Assembly (NCBI GenBank): GCA_965369605.1
Contig: CBDURE010000134.1
Location: forward strand, 1 to 9,658
Direction of reading: 5' to 3'
From: JAGGVT01 sp965369605
GTDB lineage: Bacteria; JAJVIF01; JAGGVT01
Length of the DNA: 9,658 bases
Shown here: positions 1 through 6,247 of the stretch, in pieces
Layout: each line of letters opens with the position of its first letter
How positions within the stretch are numbered: the stretch's first letter is position 1
Made by a program: the position numbers and the translations under genes
The notes under the pieces: model-generated
What the model was told of the DNA's origin: nothing
The model's database searches: none
What the model saw: only the letters and a program-made list of their open reading frames with translations

Positions 1-123
1 AGATTTAATCATCAACACAACAACTTATAGATTCTTCGCTTCGCTCAGAATGACATTGTTTTGCACATAATTCTATGTTCTGAGACAACTTCCAAGCAGC
101 GCCCCTACGATAATCCAATTAAA
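1..123. repeat. Direct repeat, copy 1
   Basis: This 123-bp stretch recurs at 265-387 with an offset of exactly 264 bp. I see only two mismatches (98 versus 362, 105 versus 369) and no gaps. It starts at the window edge, so the true repeat may extend further left. It contains one orientation of the 27-bp GCGAAGCG-type sequence (29-55). Its right boundary coincides with the start of the inverted-repeat element at 121-205. I see no open reading frame or transposase. The near identity suggests a recent duplication or a young dispersed repeat. Confidence 0.9.
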
Positions 124-205
124 TTGTAACCCGGCATCCCTTTGCCGGGGAAACAGGAGGCTATCTCACACAACGCCCCGGTGAAGGGACACCGGGTTAC
201 AATTT
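121..205. repeat. 85-bp inverted-repeat element of two REP-like hairpins
   Basis: The outer 30 bases (121-150 and 176-205) are inverted copies of each other with 4 mismatches and share the end AAATTGTAACCCGG. Each arm folds by itself. Arm 1 pairs CCCGGCA (130-136) with TGCCGGG (143-149) around a TCCCTT loop. Arm 2 pairs CCCGGTG (177-183) with CACCGGG (190-196) around AAGGGA. All four mismatches between the arms lie in the stems and are compensatory (CA/TG against TG/CA), while the loops are exact complements. The 25-bp centre (151-175) contains AGGAGGCTATCTCA. The layout resembles a REPIN or a small MITE-like element. No transposase is visible. Confidence 0.8.
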
Positions 206-209
206 GTTC

Positions 210-236
210 TGTCATTCTGAGCGAAGCGAAGAATCT
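210..236. repeat. 27-bp GCGAAGCGAAGAATC repeat, inverted copy
   Basis: This is an exact 27-base reverse complement of 29-55, and of 293-319 inside the second direct repeat. The core on this strand reads GAGCGAAGCGAAGAATC. There are therefore three exact copies in the first 320 bp, two in one orientation and one in the other. A weak 5-bp stem (ATTCT/AGAAT) can form inside it. I recognise this as a type of short dispersed repeat that recurs in genomes of uncultured bacteria. I assign no function. Confidence 0.85.
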
Positions 237-264
237 CTTCTGGACAGCGTGGATTAATTTTGTC

Positions 265-387
265 AGATTTAATCATCAACACAACAACTTATAGATTCTT
301 CGCTTCGCTCAGAATGACATTGTTTTGCACATAATTCTATGTTCTGAGACAACTTCCAAGCGGCGCCCATACGATAATCCAATTAAA
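265..387. repeat. Direct repeat, copy 2
   Basis: Second copy of the repeat at 1-123, with 121 of 123 bases identical. After 387 the sequence leaves the repeat (AAAATGCAGG here, AAATTGTAAC in copy 1). That is the point where the inverted-repeat element begins beside copy 1, so this copy looks like a version without that element. It ends 32 bp before the stop of the glycosidase gene on the minus strand, so it forms the 3' flank of that gene. Confidence 0.9.
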
Positions 388-419
388 ATGCAGGTATAGG
401 CTTAAGCCCATTGCTCATT

Positions 420-1553
420 TTATTTCCAATATTTATTCTCAAACCACGGCAGGGGATTTGCTTCACTTGACTCTTCATTACGGGGAACCACTGCAAGCGC
501 GACCGGAACGCTTTTCGAACCATTGAAATACTTTACACCTCGAACCCACAAACTTGTCGATGAACCACCGTCAAGGCCCATGGCATCCTTCACATTCATC
601 GCGAGAAGCGCTTTAGCCGCTGTGTCATAGGTCACCGATTTGGGAAACACAGCGATAAAAAATTCATCGTTCCACGTTAATCCAACAATCGTTCTTCTGT
701 GCGATTTAAATAACCTTGATTCAAAATTCTCATGGTTCTTTTTCAAATCAACCAGTCTGGCATCATTGATTAGTCGCGGTCCGCCTGTGATTATCGATGA
801 TGTATTTTTCCATTCCTTCGGCATGACAAGTCCCAGCAAAACTCCGCATCCTGTCGTGAATCTTTCAAGGTGCGTTCGTGACTTACCTCTGAACAGCAAA
901 ACCAGTCCGTTATCCGGAATTGTGGCTTTTCCCTTCGCAACGATATCAATTACTTTTTCAGATTCAACAACAAGAGCTATGGCATCCGACGGCAGGTTTA
1001 TAAACGAGCTGCCATTGTTTTGATTGTAGCAGATTATGGCGTGCTTCTTGGATGGCTGATTATATCCCCATATCCAGATTGGCTCGAAATAGTCATCAGC
1101 AGTGATAAATGCTCTTGGGCTGATAACGTCCATGATGCCTTTGCCATCGGTTTTTATGCCGAGAGACGTTCGCTTGCGATTATCCAGGGACATTAAACCG
1201 CCATCTGACGCTACAGTTCCAATAGGATATTTGGCTGTATCAAAAAACGATGCGTTGACTGCGATTCGCGCTTCTTTGTCAAAATCAAGCGCAAGCTGTT
1301 TTACATTACCGCATTTCCTGATTCCCTTACGGTTGGAAACGGGAACGAGCCGCCACTTTTTCGATGTTGCTTTTAGTTTGACGAAATAAAAAGTGCCAGC
1401 CGATTTGTGTTTATATGCGGAATAAACCAATCCGTCGCCATAATCCATGGTTTCAACCAGTTCGAATGGCTCAGCCTGCGCGTATGATATCGACATCACA
1501 CAAAGCAGGATGCCGATGCAGAACATTCGCGTTAAACGCCAAAATGTTTGCAC
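420..1553 (-). CDS. Secreted NAGPA-type phosphodiester glycosidase family protein
   Basis: The protein belongs to the phosphodiester glycosidase family (NAGPA, formerly DUF2233), whose founding member removes GlcNAc from phosphodiester-linked sugars. Bacterial members are mostly uncharacterised exported or envelope proteins. With a GTG start at 1553 it has 377 residues and begins with a normal signal peptide: basic MQTFWRLTR, a hydrophobic stretch, then cleavage after YAQA. Family motifs, numbered from this start, are AVNASFF (98-104), TGGPRLI (256-262), RTIVGLT (287-293) and GLDGGSSTSLW (326-336). The reading frame is open up to 1697, but that would overlap the upstream gene by 64 bp and bury the signal peptide. 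ATG starts at 1610 and 1526 are alternatives. GTG at 1553 is preferred because GGGGGA lies 9 bases upstream. The substrate is unknown. The gene follows the parvulin-like gene by 80 bp on the same strand. Confidence 0.85.
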   Translation of the reverse strand: MQTFWRLTRMFCIGILLCVMSISYAQAEPFELVETMDYGDGLVYSAYKHKSAGTFYFVKLKATSKKWRLVPVSNRKGIRKCGNVKQLALDFDKEARIAVNASFFDTAKYPIGTVASDGGLMSLDNRKRTSLGIKTDGKGIMDVISPRAFITADDYFEPIWIWGYNQPSKKHAIICYNQNNGSSFINLPSDAIALVVESEKVIDIVAKGKATIPDNGLVLLFRGKSRTHLERFTTGCGVLLGLVMPKEWKNTSSIITGGPRLINDARLVDLKKNHENFESRLFKSHRRTIVGLTWNDEFFIAVFPKSVTYDTAAKALLAMNVKDAMGLDGGSSTSLWVRGVKYFNGSKSVPVALAVVPRNEESSEANPLPWFENKYWK

Positions 1554-1562
1554 TGGATAAAA

Positions 1563-1583
1563 TCCCCCGGAGTTACCGGGGGA
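1563..1583 (-). terminator. GC-rich hairpin between the two minus-strand genes, overlapping a ribosome-binding site
   Basis: TCCCCCGG (1563-1570) and CCGGGGGA (1576-1583) form a perfect 8-bp stem with a 5-base loop. On the minus strand the stem is followed by TTTTAT, so it resembles a weak intrinsic terminator 50 bases after the parvulin-like gene stops. The same 3' arm supplies GGGGGA (minus strand, 1568-1563), the only good Shine-Dalgarno-like sequence before the glycosidase, 9 bases ahead of the GTG at 1553. It could partly end transcription, hide the ribosome-binding site, or both. The structure is seen directly; the role is inferred. Confidence 0.55.
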
Positions 1584-1633
1584 ATCTGTTTTTACTCTTA
1601 ATCTTATCATTGTCAAATTCAGTTGCTCGGATA

Positions 1634-3646
1634 CTATTCCAACCCGCCTTCCTCCTGAGACATCTCCTCGATCATCTTCTGCATCTGAGCCTGCCATTCC
1701 TCCTGCTGTTTGCGCTGTATTTCAAGCGCTTTATCAAGGTCCTTTTGAAGTTTATCGAATTCCTTTCCTGCTTTCTCACGCAATTCCTCATCTTCCAATA
1801 ATTCGAGGAATTGGTTGAAAGCTGGTTGTGCCCTTTGGAGAAGGCTGAGATCACGTTCACCATAATCAGCCACAATCGCCCAGTTCTCGTATGCCGCGAC
1901 CCATTCTTCCGCATCAAGCAGAAGGTCACCCAGCATGGCGTTGTAGTACGGTTCCGGTGTGGTTTCAGACGCGACAGATTCCTCAATCAATACACGCATT
2001 TCGCTTCGCAGTTCATCGAACATTAACTGAGCTTTTTCCTGTGCACTCTCATCCGGTTCATCAGCAGTCATCATCTCATTTTCAACAAAAGCGATTTTTT
2101 CCTGCATGTAATACGCTATCATGTAATCAATCTGAGCGAGACTGGAGTTGGCGTACGCAACGCTTCTTTCATAAAAGACAGTGTCTTCAAGCAGTTGAAT
2201 TCTTTTGTCTTCAGGAGCATTTTCAAGTTCCGCTTCCTTTTCCTGCCAGTGGGTTTTCGCTTCCTCAAGTTCCTGAACACGATCCTCGCGTATGGCCCTG
2301 AAACCCTCGATTGCCGAATCGAAATCTCGATCACCCTGATAATCCGAAACGTAACTGTACGCCTTCATCAAGGGATCAACTATCTCGATTCCCGCCTCGC
2401 TTTTCATTGCCTTCAGATTTGCCTGAAATCGAGTCTGGTAATTTTCAGGCCTGACAAAAATAAGGCGGAATGTAACTTTCTCATACCGCTCTTTTATCAT
2501 GTAGTCAGTAATCTGATCTTCAGATTCGACTGGTTCTTCTTCACTATTCTCTTCGAATCCCTCTGTTGATGCCATCTCGATGAGTTCCTCATCAGTGTAT
2601 TCCTTTACTTCAAGCTCTGTCACTTCAACATCATCAGTGATTCCAAGTTCCACTTTTATTTCCGAGATAATGCCATCTTTTGCGTTTTCGAAATCCGCGC
2701 CTTCAGCGAGAGTTCGGTCTTCAACCTTGATAATATAGAAACCATCCTCAAGTTCGAACGGTTCCTGCACTTTCCCAATTTCAGATGTAAACAAAGCGGT
2801 TGCATATTCATCGGCTTTAGCTTTGGCGTCTTTTCTTGTCATGTCCTCGACAAGTCCGCCATTATTAGCCGATGAAGATTCATCGCTTTCGTTTTCAGCC
2901 ACTTCAGCGAAATCCTCACCATCAGATACAATCTTGTTGTATATCTCAATGGATTCTTTATTTGCGTCCGATTTCACCTGTTCCTTTGCTTTATCATTCA
3001 GGCTTTCTGTGTATTTTTCAACAAGAATATTCTCCCGAATGATGTTCTTAAAATCCTTTGGTGACATGTGAAGCTGGCTCGAAAGGAAACTGAGGAACGC
3101 TCGTTCTGATTTCTGAGCCTGTATTTTTTGATCCGCCATCTGCAAAAGGCTGACGTTGCCTTCCGTAGTGGAAGCGCTTAACCCTCTTCCGCTCATGATA
3201 TTCTGTTTCTCACGCTCATAAACCTCGTTTATTTCTTCAGCTTTGATTTCGATATTCGCTTCTTTTGCTTTTTCCAGTTTGAAAGCGGTTTCAATTGCCT
3301 CGTCAAGCATGCTCCATTTAACGGCAACCTTCTGCTCAGGCGGAATAACCGTCCCGGGACTGTTTCTTGTATAGCTGGTAAGGCGATTGTCCGTTTTCTG
3401 GTTTATGGTATAAGCCTTGAATTCCATGTCACCCATGCGAGCCATTACCGCGCTTTCATGCTCAGCGTATTCCTGACGGGATAAATTCGCGGTTTGATCG
3501 CCGCCGCACTGCATGCTGCCGTATGAGCCAAATCCAGGGCCAACGAAAATACCAGCGATAAAAATAAATGCCACAACCATCATGAACCACTTTATATTTG
3601 TCCTGAAGTAGTCCAGCGAAGTTAAATTTCTTTTCTTACGTTTCAT
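1634..3646 (-). CDS. Membrane-anchored SurA/PpiD-like peptidyl-prolyl isomerase family protein with long C-terminal extension
   Basis: This 670-residue protein resembles the SurA/PpiD group of periplasmic folding factors. The N-terminus is basic (MKRKKRN) and a membrane segment at about 20-38 would leave the rest outside the cytoplasm. Residues about 60-215 resemble the helical SurA-N chaperone region. Residues about 223-310 resemble a PpiC parvulin domain, with GEDFAEVAENESDE (243-256), ANNGG (260-264) and DGFYIIKV (301-308). The first parvulin strand with its usual histidine (RHILV type) is not evident before it, and the late GYHI histidine is tyrosine, so isomerase activity is doubtful. 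A very acidic linker (about 311-380) leads to a further 290 residues rich in helix and coiled coil, ending in a Q/E/K-rich coil (about 625-665) with a TPR-like patch near 565-615. SurA and PpiD do not normally have this tail. AAGG sits about 10 bases before the ATG and a good promoter lies at 3730-3758. A scaffold or chaperone role for envelope proteins is the likeliest reading. Confidence 0.75.
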   Translation of the reverse strand: MKRKKRNLTSLDYFRTNIKWFMMVVAFIFIAGIFVGPGFGSYGSMQCGGDQTANLSRQEYAEHESAVMARMGDMEFKAYTINQKTDNRLTSYTRNSPGTVIPPEQKVAVKWSMLDEAIETAFKLEKAKEANIEIKAEEINEVYEREKQNIMSGRGLSASTTEGNVSLLQMADQKIQAQKSERAFLSFLSSQLHMSPKDFKNIIRENILVEKYTESLNDKAKEQVKSDANKESIEIYNKIVSDGEDFAEVAENESDESSSANNGGLVEDMTRKDAKAKADEYATALFTSEIGKVQEPFELEDGFYIIKVEDRTLAEGADFENAKDGIISEIKVELGITDDVEVTELEVKEYTDEELIEMASTEGFEENSEEEPVESEDQITDYMIKERYEKVTFRLIFVRPENYQTRFQANLKAMKSEAGIEIVDPLMKAYSYVSDYQGDRDFDSAIEGFRAIREDRVQELEEAKTHWQEKEAELENAPEDKRIQLLEDTVFYERSVAYANSSLAQIDYMIAYYMQEKIAFVENEMMTADEPDESAQEKAQLMFDELRSEMRVLIEESVASETTPEPYYNAMLGDLLLDAEEWVAAYENWAIVADYGERDLSLLQRAQPAFNQFLELLEDEELREKAGKEFDKLQKDLDKALEIQRKQQEEWQAQMQKMIEEMSQEEGGLE

Positions 3647-3729
3647 CGATTTCTGACCTTCTATTACCTTTCTTTATTTAGAGATTGTCCAAACTATTTT
3701 GATGCCGTGAAATCAGGCACAAATAATCA

Positions 3730-3758
3730 ATTTTAGTTATCCTTTGCATGATAGTCAA
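3730..3758 (-). promoter_or_regulatory. Sigma-70-type promoter for the parvulin-like gene
   Basis: Read on the minus strand, TTGACT (3758-3753) and TAAAAT (3735-3730) are separated by exactly 17 bases, each box matching the consensus at 5 of 6 positions. Transcription would start near 3722, giving a leader of about 75 bases before the ATG at 3646. The ATTGTCCAAA copies flank this promoter, one upstream and one in the leader. This is a sequence match only. Confidence 0.6.
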
Positions 3759-3842
3759 GGAGATTGGCATATTGGCATTGTCCAAATTCAAAATATGAAA
3801 GCTCTTAAAACTGCTTGAGTGGACGATTCTCTTATAATATGG

Positions 3843-3871
3843 TTGACATAAATACTCTTGAAGAGTATATT
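3843..3871 (+). promoter_or_regulatory. Near-consensus promoter with palindromic operator-like spacer
   Basis: TTGACA (3843-3848, a perfect -35 box) and TATATT (3866-3871, 5 of 6) are 17 bases apart, the optimal spacing. The spacer and the start of the -10 box are occupied by ATACTCTTGAAGAGTAT (3852-3868), a perfect palindrome with 8-base arms and a one-base centre. A dimeric repressor bound there would block RNA polymerase, which suggests an operator. Predicted transcription starts near 3878 and runs through two hairpins into the NYN gene. Confidence 0.65.
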
Positions 3872-3884
3872 ATTAATATACCAC

Positions 3885-3906
3885 CACTATACTAACTGGT
3901 ATAGTG
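3885..3906 (+). promoter_or_regulatory. Leader hairpin 1
   Basis: CACTATAC (3885-3892) pairs with GTATAGTG (3899-3906) around a TAACTG loop, giving 8 perfect pairs. It begins about seven bases after the predicted transcription start and is followed within four bases by a second hairpin. It could be a leader structure, part of a small RNA, or a second palindromic protein site. Confidence 0.45.
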
Positions 3907-3909
3907 AGC

Positions 3910-3943
3910 AAGGCTGTCTTTCGGGACAGCCTTTAGTATTTTT
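3910..3943 (+). terminator. Leader hairpin 2, terminator or attenuator upstream of the NYN gene
   Basis: AAGGCTGTC (3910-3918) pairs perfectly with GACAGCCTT (3925-3933) around TTTCGG. The stem is followed by TAGTATTTTT, an interrupted U-rich tail, and the NYN ATG lies only 13 bases past the stem. It resembles an intrinsic terminator placed inside the gene's own leader, so it may attenuate transcription or end a short RNA of about 65 nt. The U tract is not continuous, so termination may be inefficient. The sequence AGGCTGTCT also occurs in the repeat at the right edge (9625-9633). Confidence 0.5.
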
Positions 3944-3946
3944 GAT

Positions 3947-4576
3947 ATGAAAACAAACGTATACATTGATGGATTTAATTTCTACTACGGCTGTGTAAAA
4001 GGCACAAAGTATAAATGGGTTGATTTTTTAAAACTATGCCAAATTCTTTTGCCTGAAGATAATATACACAGAATACGATATTTTACTGCAAAAGTAAGCA
4101 TGTCTAAACAAGATCCTGACCAACCTGCCAGGCAAAAAGCATATCTACGAGCCTTAAGAACAATCCCAATCTTGAGTGTCCATTGTGATAAGTTTAGGAT
4201 ATATAATCACTGGCGACCGTATGTAGAACCTGAAAAACATCGTAACAAAGCAGCTTTTATTCAGGATACGAGGGAAAAGGGCACAGATGTAAATTTGGCT
4301 TCATACTTATTGATGGACGGATTTAATGGGGAGTATGAAAAAGCAGTCTTAATTTCTAATGATAGTGACTTTAAATTGCCAGTAAAATTTGTTAGAGATG
4401 AACTTAAACTTAAAATAACGGTTTATAATCCTGACCGGAAAAGGAAAGTTTGTTATGCGTTAAGATCTGTAGCGTCATCTTATGAATTCATATTTCCTTG
4501 CCCTTTATATAAATGCCAATTCTCGCCAAACATGAAAGATGAACACGGTGATATTATAAAACCTGATTCATGGTAA
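3947..4576 (+). CDS. NYN-domain (PIN-like) ribonuclease family protein
   Basis: This 209-residue protein has the NYN fold signature of PIN-like, metal-dependent ribonucleases. IDGFN (7-11) gives D8 and N11, KGTDVNLA (111-118) gives D114, and SNDSDF (137-142) gives D139 and D141. Together these form the expected acidic metal-binding cluster, so the protein is probably active. The C-terminus continues past the domain with CPLYKCQFSP and ends in IKPDSW. No membrane segment or extra domain is visible. The gene is AT-richer than its neighbours: 60-base samples are 28-37% GC against about 50% in the following genes. It is flanked by non-coding sequence rather than packed into the operon, so acquisition by transfer is plausible. 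No ribosome-binding site precedes the ATG. The target RNA is unknown. Stand-alone NYN proteins of this type are common accessory genes, and a toxin- or defence-like role is possible but unproven. Confidence 0.8.
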   Translation: MKTNVYIDGFNFYYGCVKGTKYKWVDFLKLCQILLPEDNIHRIRYFTAKVSMSKQDPDQPARQKAYLRALRTIPILSVHCDKFRIYNHWRPYVEPEKHRNKAAFIQDTREKGTDVNLASYLLMDGFNGEYEKAVLISNDSDFKLPVKFVRDELKLKITVYNPDRKRKVCYALRSVASSYEFIFPCPLYKCQFSPNMKDEHGDIIKPDSW

Positions 4577-4627
4577 CAATTTCAAATTAGTTCACCACCG
4601 CATATCCAATCTTCGTATAAACGGTTT

Positions 4628-4650
4628 TTATCACTTAAAGTCTGTGATAA
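4628..4650 (+). terminator. Weak stem-loop after the NYN gene
   Basis: TTATCAC (4628-4634) pairs with GTGATAA (4644-4650) around a 9-base loop and is followed by GATTTTA. It lies about 50 bases after the NYN stop and 63 bases before lptC. The stem is short and AT-rich, so it may be a weak terminator insulating the operon or chance. I could not identify a convincing promoter for lptC in 4577-4712. Confidence 0.25.
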
Positions 4651-4712
4651 GATTTTATGCTTACTAAACAAACCTGATTAAAGATTAACTGGTCATAAAG
4701 GCACAGGTTAAT

Positions 4713-5288
4713 ATGCTGAGACGATATTCATATCTGTTATTCTGGTTTGCAATGATGCTCATCGCTGGATGGGGCACATATTACGCGCTGATGAACCAGC
4801 CTGATATTGACCCTGTGGATAGAATCTCGAAAACTCCTGAAAAGGAGATTGGTTCAATCAGCGCACGCACAACTCGCGTTGAGGAGATTGCATCGGATGG
4901 GCGTGTGCGATGGATTCTGGAAAGCGTTGACCTTAATGGCAACGTCCAGGGAGCATTCAGGATGACTCATCCAAAAGCGCTGATTCAGGTTGATGACGAA
5001 ACCTCAATTACACTTACAGCGCCGGAAGGGATTTACGACCAGAAAGCCAGCGAGATGCGACTGTCAGGTGGAGTTAAGGCTGTCCGTAATGATGACCTCT
5101 CTACTTTCTGGGCGGAAGAAATTTTCTTTTCAGGTGAGGATGCCATTCTGCAAAGCGCGGGTGGGACTATCAAACTTGCCAGAGGTGGCTGGGTATTTCA
5201 TGCTGAACAGATAACCGTGGATTTATCCGGCGAACGTGTGTTTGTCAATCTAAGCGGTCCTGTCCAGATTGTGAATTTTAAACAATGA
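4713..5288 (+). CDS. lptC: LptC-like lipopolysaccharide export protein
   Basis: LptC anchors the periplasmic bridge that passes LPS from the LptB2FG transporter to LptA. This 191-residue protein has the usual size and layout: basic MLRR, one membrane helix (about 7-26), then a periplasmic region of beta-strands. Family-like features are the GRVRWILES strand (63-71), the APEGIYDQKASEMRLSGGV stretch (103-121), and the closing HAEQITVDLSGERVFVNLSG repeat of strands (163-182). Identification rests on architecture and this pattern, because LptC sequences diverge strongly. A weak AGG-like site precedes the ATG. It is the first gene of the plus-strand operon and shares ATGA (5285-5288) with the next gene. 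The lptA and lptB genes that commonly follow lptC are absent here, so they must lie elsewhere. Confidence 0.8.
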   Translation: MLRRYSYLLFWFAMMLIAGWGTYYALMNQPDIDPVDRISKTPEKEIGSISARTTRVEEIASDGRVRWILESVDLNGNVQGAFRMTHPKALIQVDDETSITLTAPEGIYDQKASEMRLSGGVKAVRNDDLSTFWAEEIFFSGEDAILQSAGGTIKLARGGWVFHAEQITVDLSGERVFVNLSGPVQIVNFKQ

Positions 5289-6247
5289 AATCAAAATACG
5301 AACAGATTGACCTTTCAAAACTTAACCTTATTTCGATACACGACAGAGAAAGTATCGTTAATGTTAAGGATTTCGGCAAGCCTGATGAGATTAATCCCAA
5401 AGACCTGACAGGATTATTTAAATGTCTGCCGGATATTCTCGCTGCGAAAAAACTTAAACATCTGGCACGAAAGCTTCTTGAATTTAAAAAAAACAAAAAA
5501 CCGATTATAGTCACAATGGGCGCTCATAATGTGAAGGTTGGAGTATCGCCGTTTATAATCGACCTGATGAAAAACGGATTCATTTCCGCGATAGGCGTCA
5601 ACGGCGCTTTCACAATACACGATACCGAAATCGCGCTTTTCGGTGAAACGTCCGAGGATGTCAAAGCCAGCATTAATACAGGGCAATTCGCGGTAACCAA
5701 AGAAACAGGAGATTTTTTAAACTCCGCAATGAACGGTGTTACCGATGGTCTTGGGCTTGGTGAATCGTATGGCAAAGCGCTTTTTGAATCGGAAACGCCT
5801 CATGGCGACGTCTCTGTGCTCAAGCAGGCGTACGAGCTTTCAATTCCGTTGACTGTTCATGTTGCCTTCGGCACTGATTTCATACATTTACACCCATCCA
5901 TGGACGGCTCAACCATGGGGTTGGGCACAATGCGGGATTTTAAAATTTTCACCAATCAGATTTCAAAACTCACCGATGGCGGCGCGATTATCAACATAGG
6001 CAGCGCAGTGGTTATGCCGGTCGTGATTGAGAAAGCGATTGCGGCATGCCAGAATCTCGGATTCGATTTAAGGAATTTCATGGGAGTCAATTTCGATTTC
6101 ATGAAGCATTATCGGACTAACCTTAATCCTCTGGCACGCGCGGTTGAGGTCGGAGGCGAAGCTGTTGAGATTATCGGACATCACGAGATTAACATTCCTC
6201 TGTTGTGGGGGATGTTAACCGGGTTAATGGATTCAACGGATGAATAA
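5285..6247 (+). CDS. Deoxyhypusine-synthase-like protein, probably not a true deoxyhypusine synthase
   Basis: This 320-residue protein resembles the deoxyhypusine synthase (DS) family, NAD-dependent enzymes that transfer the butylamine part of spermidine to a lysine of eIF5A in eukaryotes and archaea. Bacteria lack eIF5A, and the role of their homologues is mostly unknown, although some make or modify polyamines. A Rossmann-like first half is visible in IIVTMGAHNVKVGVSPFIIDL (74-94) and GVNGAFTIHDTEIALFGE (104-121). The family's catalytic GGGxxKHH segment appears to correspond to GGAIINIGS (232-240), where asparagine replaces the lysine. This alignment was made by eye. Histidines are concentrated at HLHPSMDGS (201-209) and GHHE (298-301). 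The start overlaps the lptC stop by 4 nt and the end overlaps the kinase gene by 8 nt, implying translational coupling and a shared envelope-related context. Confidence 0.7.
   Translation: MKSKYEQIDLSKLNLISIHDRESIVNVKDFGKPDEINPKDLTGLFKCLPDILAAKKLKHLARKLLEFKKNKKPIIVTMGAHNVKVGVSPFIIDLMKNGFISAIGVNGAFTIHDTEIALFGETSEDVKASINTGQFAVTKETGDFLNSAMNGVTDGLGLGESYGKALFESETPHGDVSVLKQAYELSIPLTVHVAFGTDFIHLHPSMDGSTMGLGTMRDFKIFTNQISKLTDGGAIINIGSAVVMPVVIEKAIAACQNLGFDLRNFMGVNFDFMKHYRTNLNPLARAVEVGGEAVEIIGHHEINIPLLWGMLTGLMDSTDE

Larger units (their letters stand above)
3647..3946. other. Divergent intergenic regulatory region
   Basis: These 300 AT-rich bases separate the minus-strand parvulin-like gene from the plus-strand NYN gene. 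They hold a promoter for each direction, a 17-bp palindrome inside the plus-strand promoter, and two hairpins in the presumed NYN leader. There is also a 10-bp direct repeat, ATTGTCCAAA, at 3684-3693 and 3777-3786, and a tandem 8-mer, ATTGGCAT twice, at 3763-3778 just upstream of the minus-strand -35 box. I see no coding region here. Confidence 0.7.

Noticed and set aside
1..387. CRISPR array
   Set aside because: Only two long direct repeats 264 bp apart, no regular short repeats and spacers, and no cas genes.
399..408. GGCTTAAGCC palindrome as a terminator for the glycosidase gene
   Set aside because: The arms have no room for a loop and there is no T tract, so it cannot form a stable terminator hairpin.
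1554..1697. Longer start of the glycosidase gene at 1697
   Set aside because: It would overlap the upstream gene by 64 bp, lacks a ribosome-binding site and places about 48 non-family residues before a normal signal peptide.
640..3071. Plus-strand open frames opposite the two minus-strand genes
   Set aside because: They are antisense shadows without family motifs, ribosome-binding sites or promoters, while the minus-strand frames carry clear domains.
3497..3520. Possible lipoprotein cysteine after the membrane helix of the parvulin-like protein (C47)
   Set aside because: SMQC does not fit a lipobox and lies too far beyond the hydrophobic segment.
3833..3838. Perfect TATAAT on the plus strand
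   Set aside because: No -35 box at suitable spacing upstream; the promoter beginning ten bases later is much better matched.
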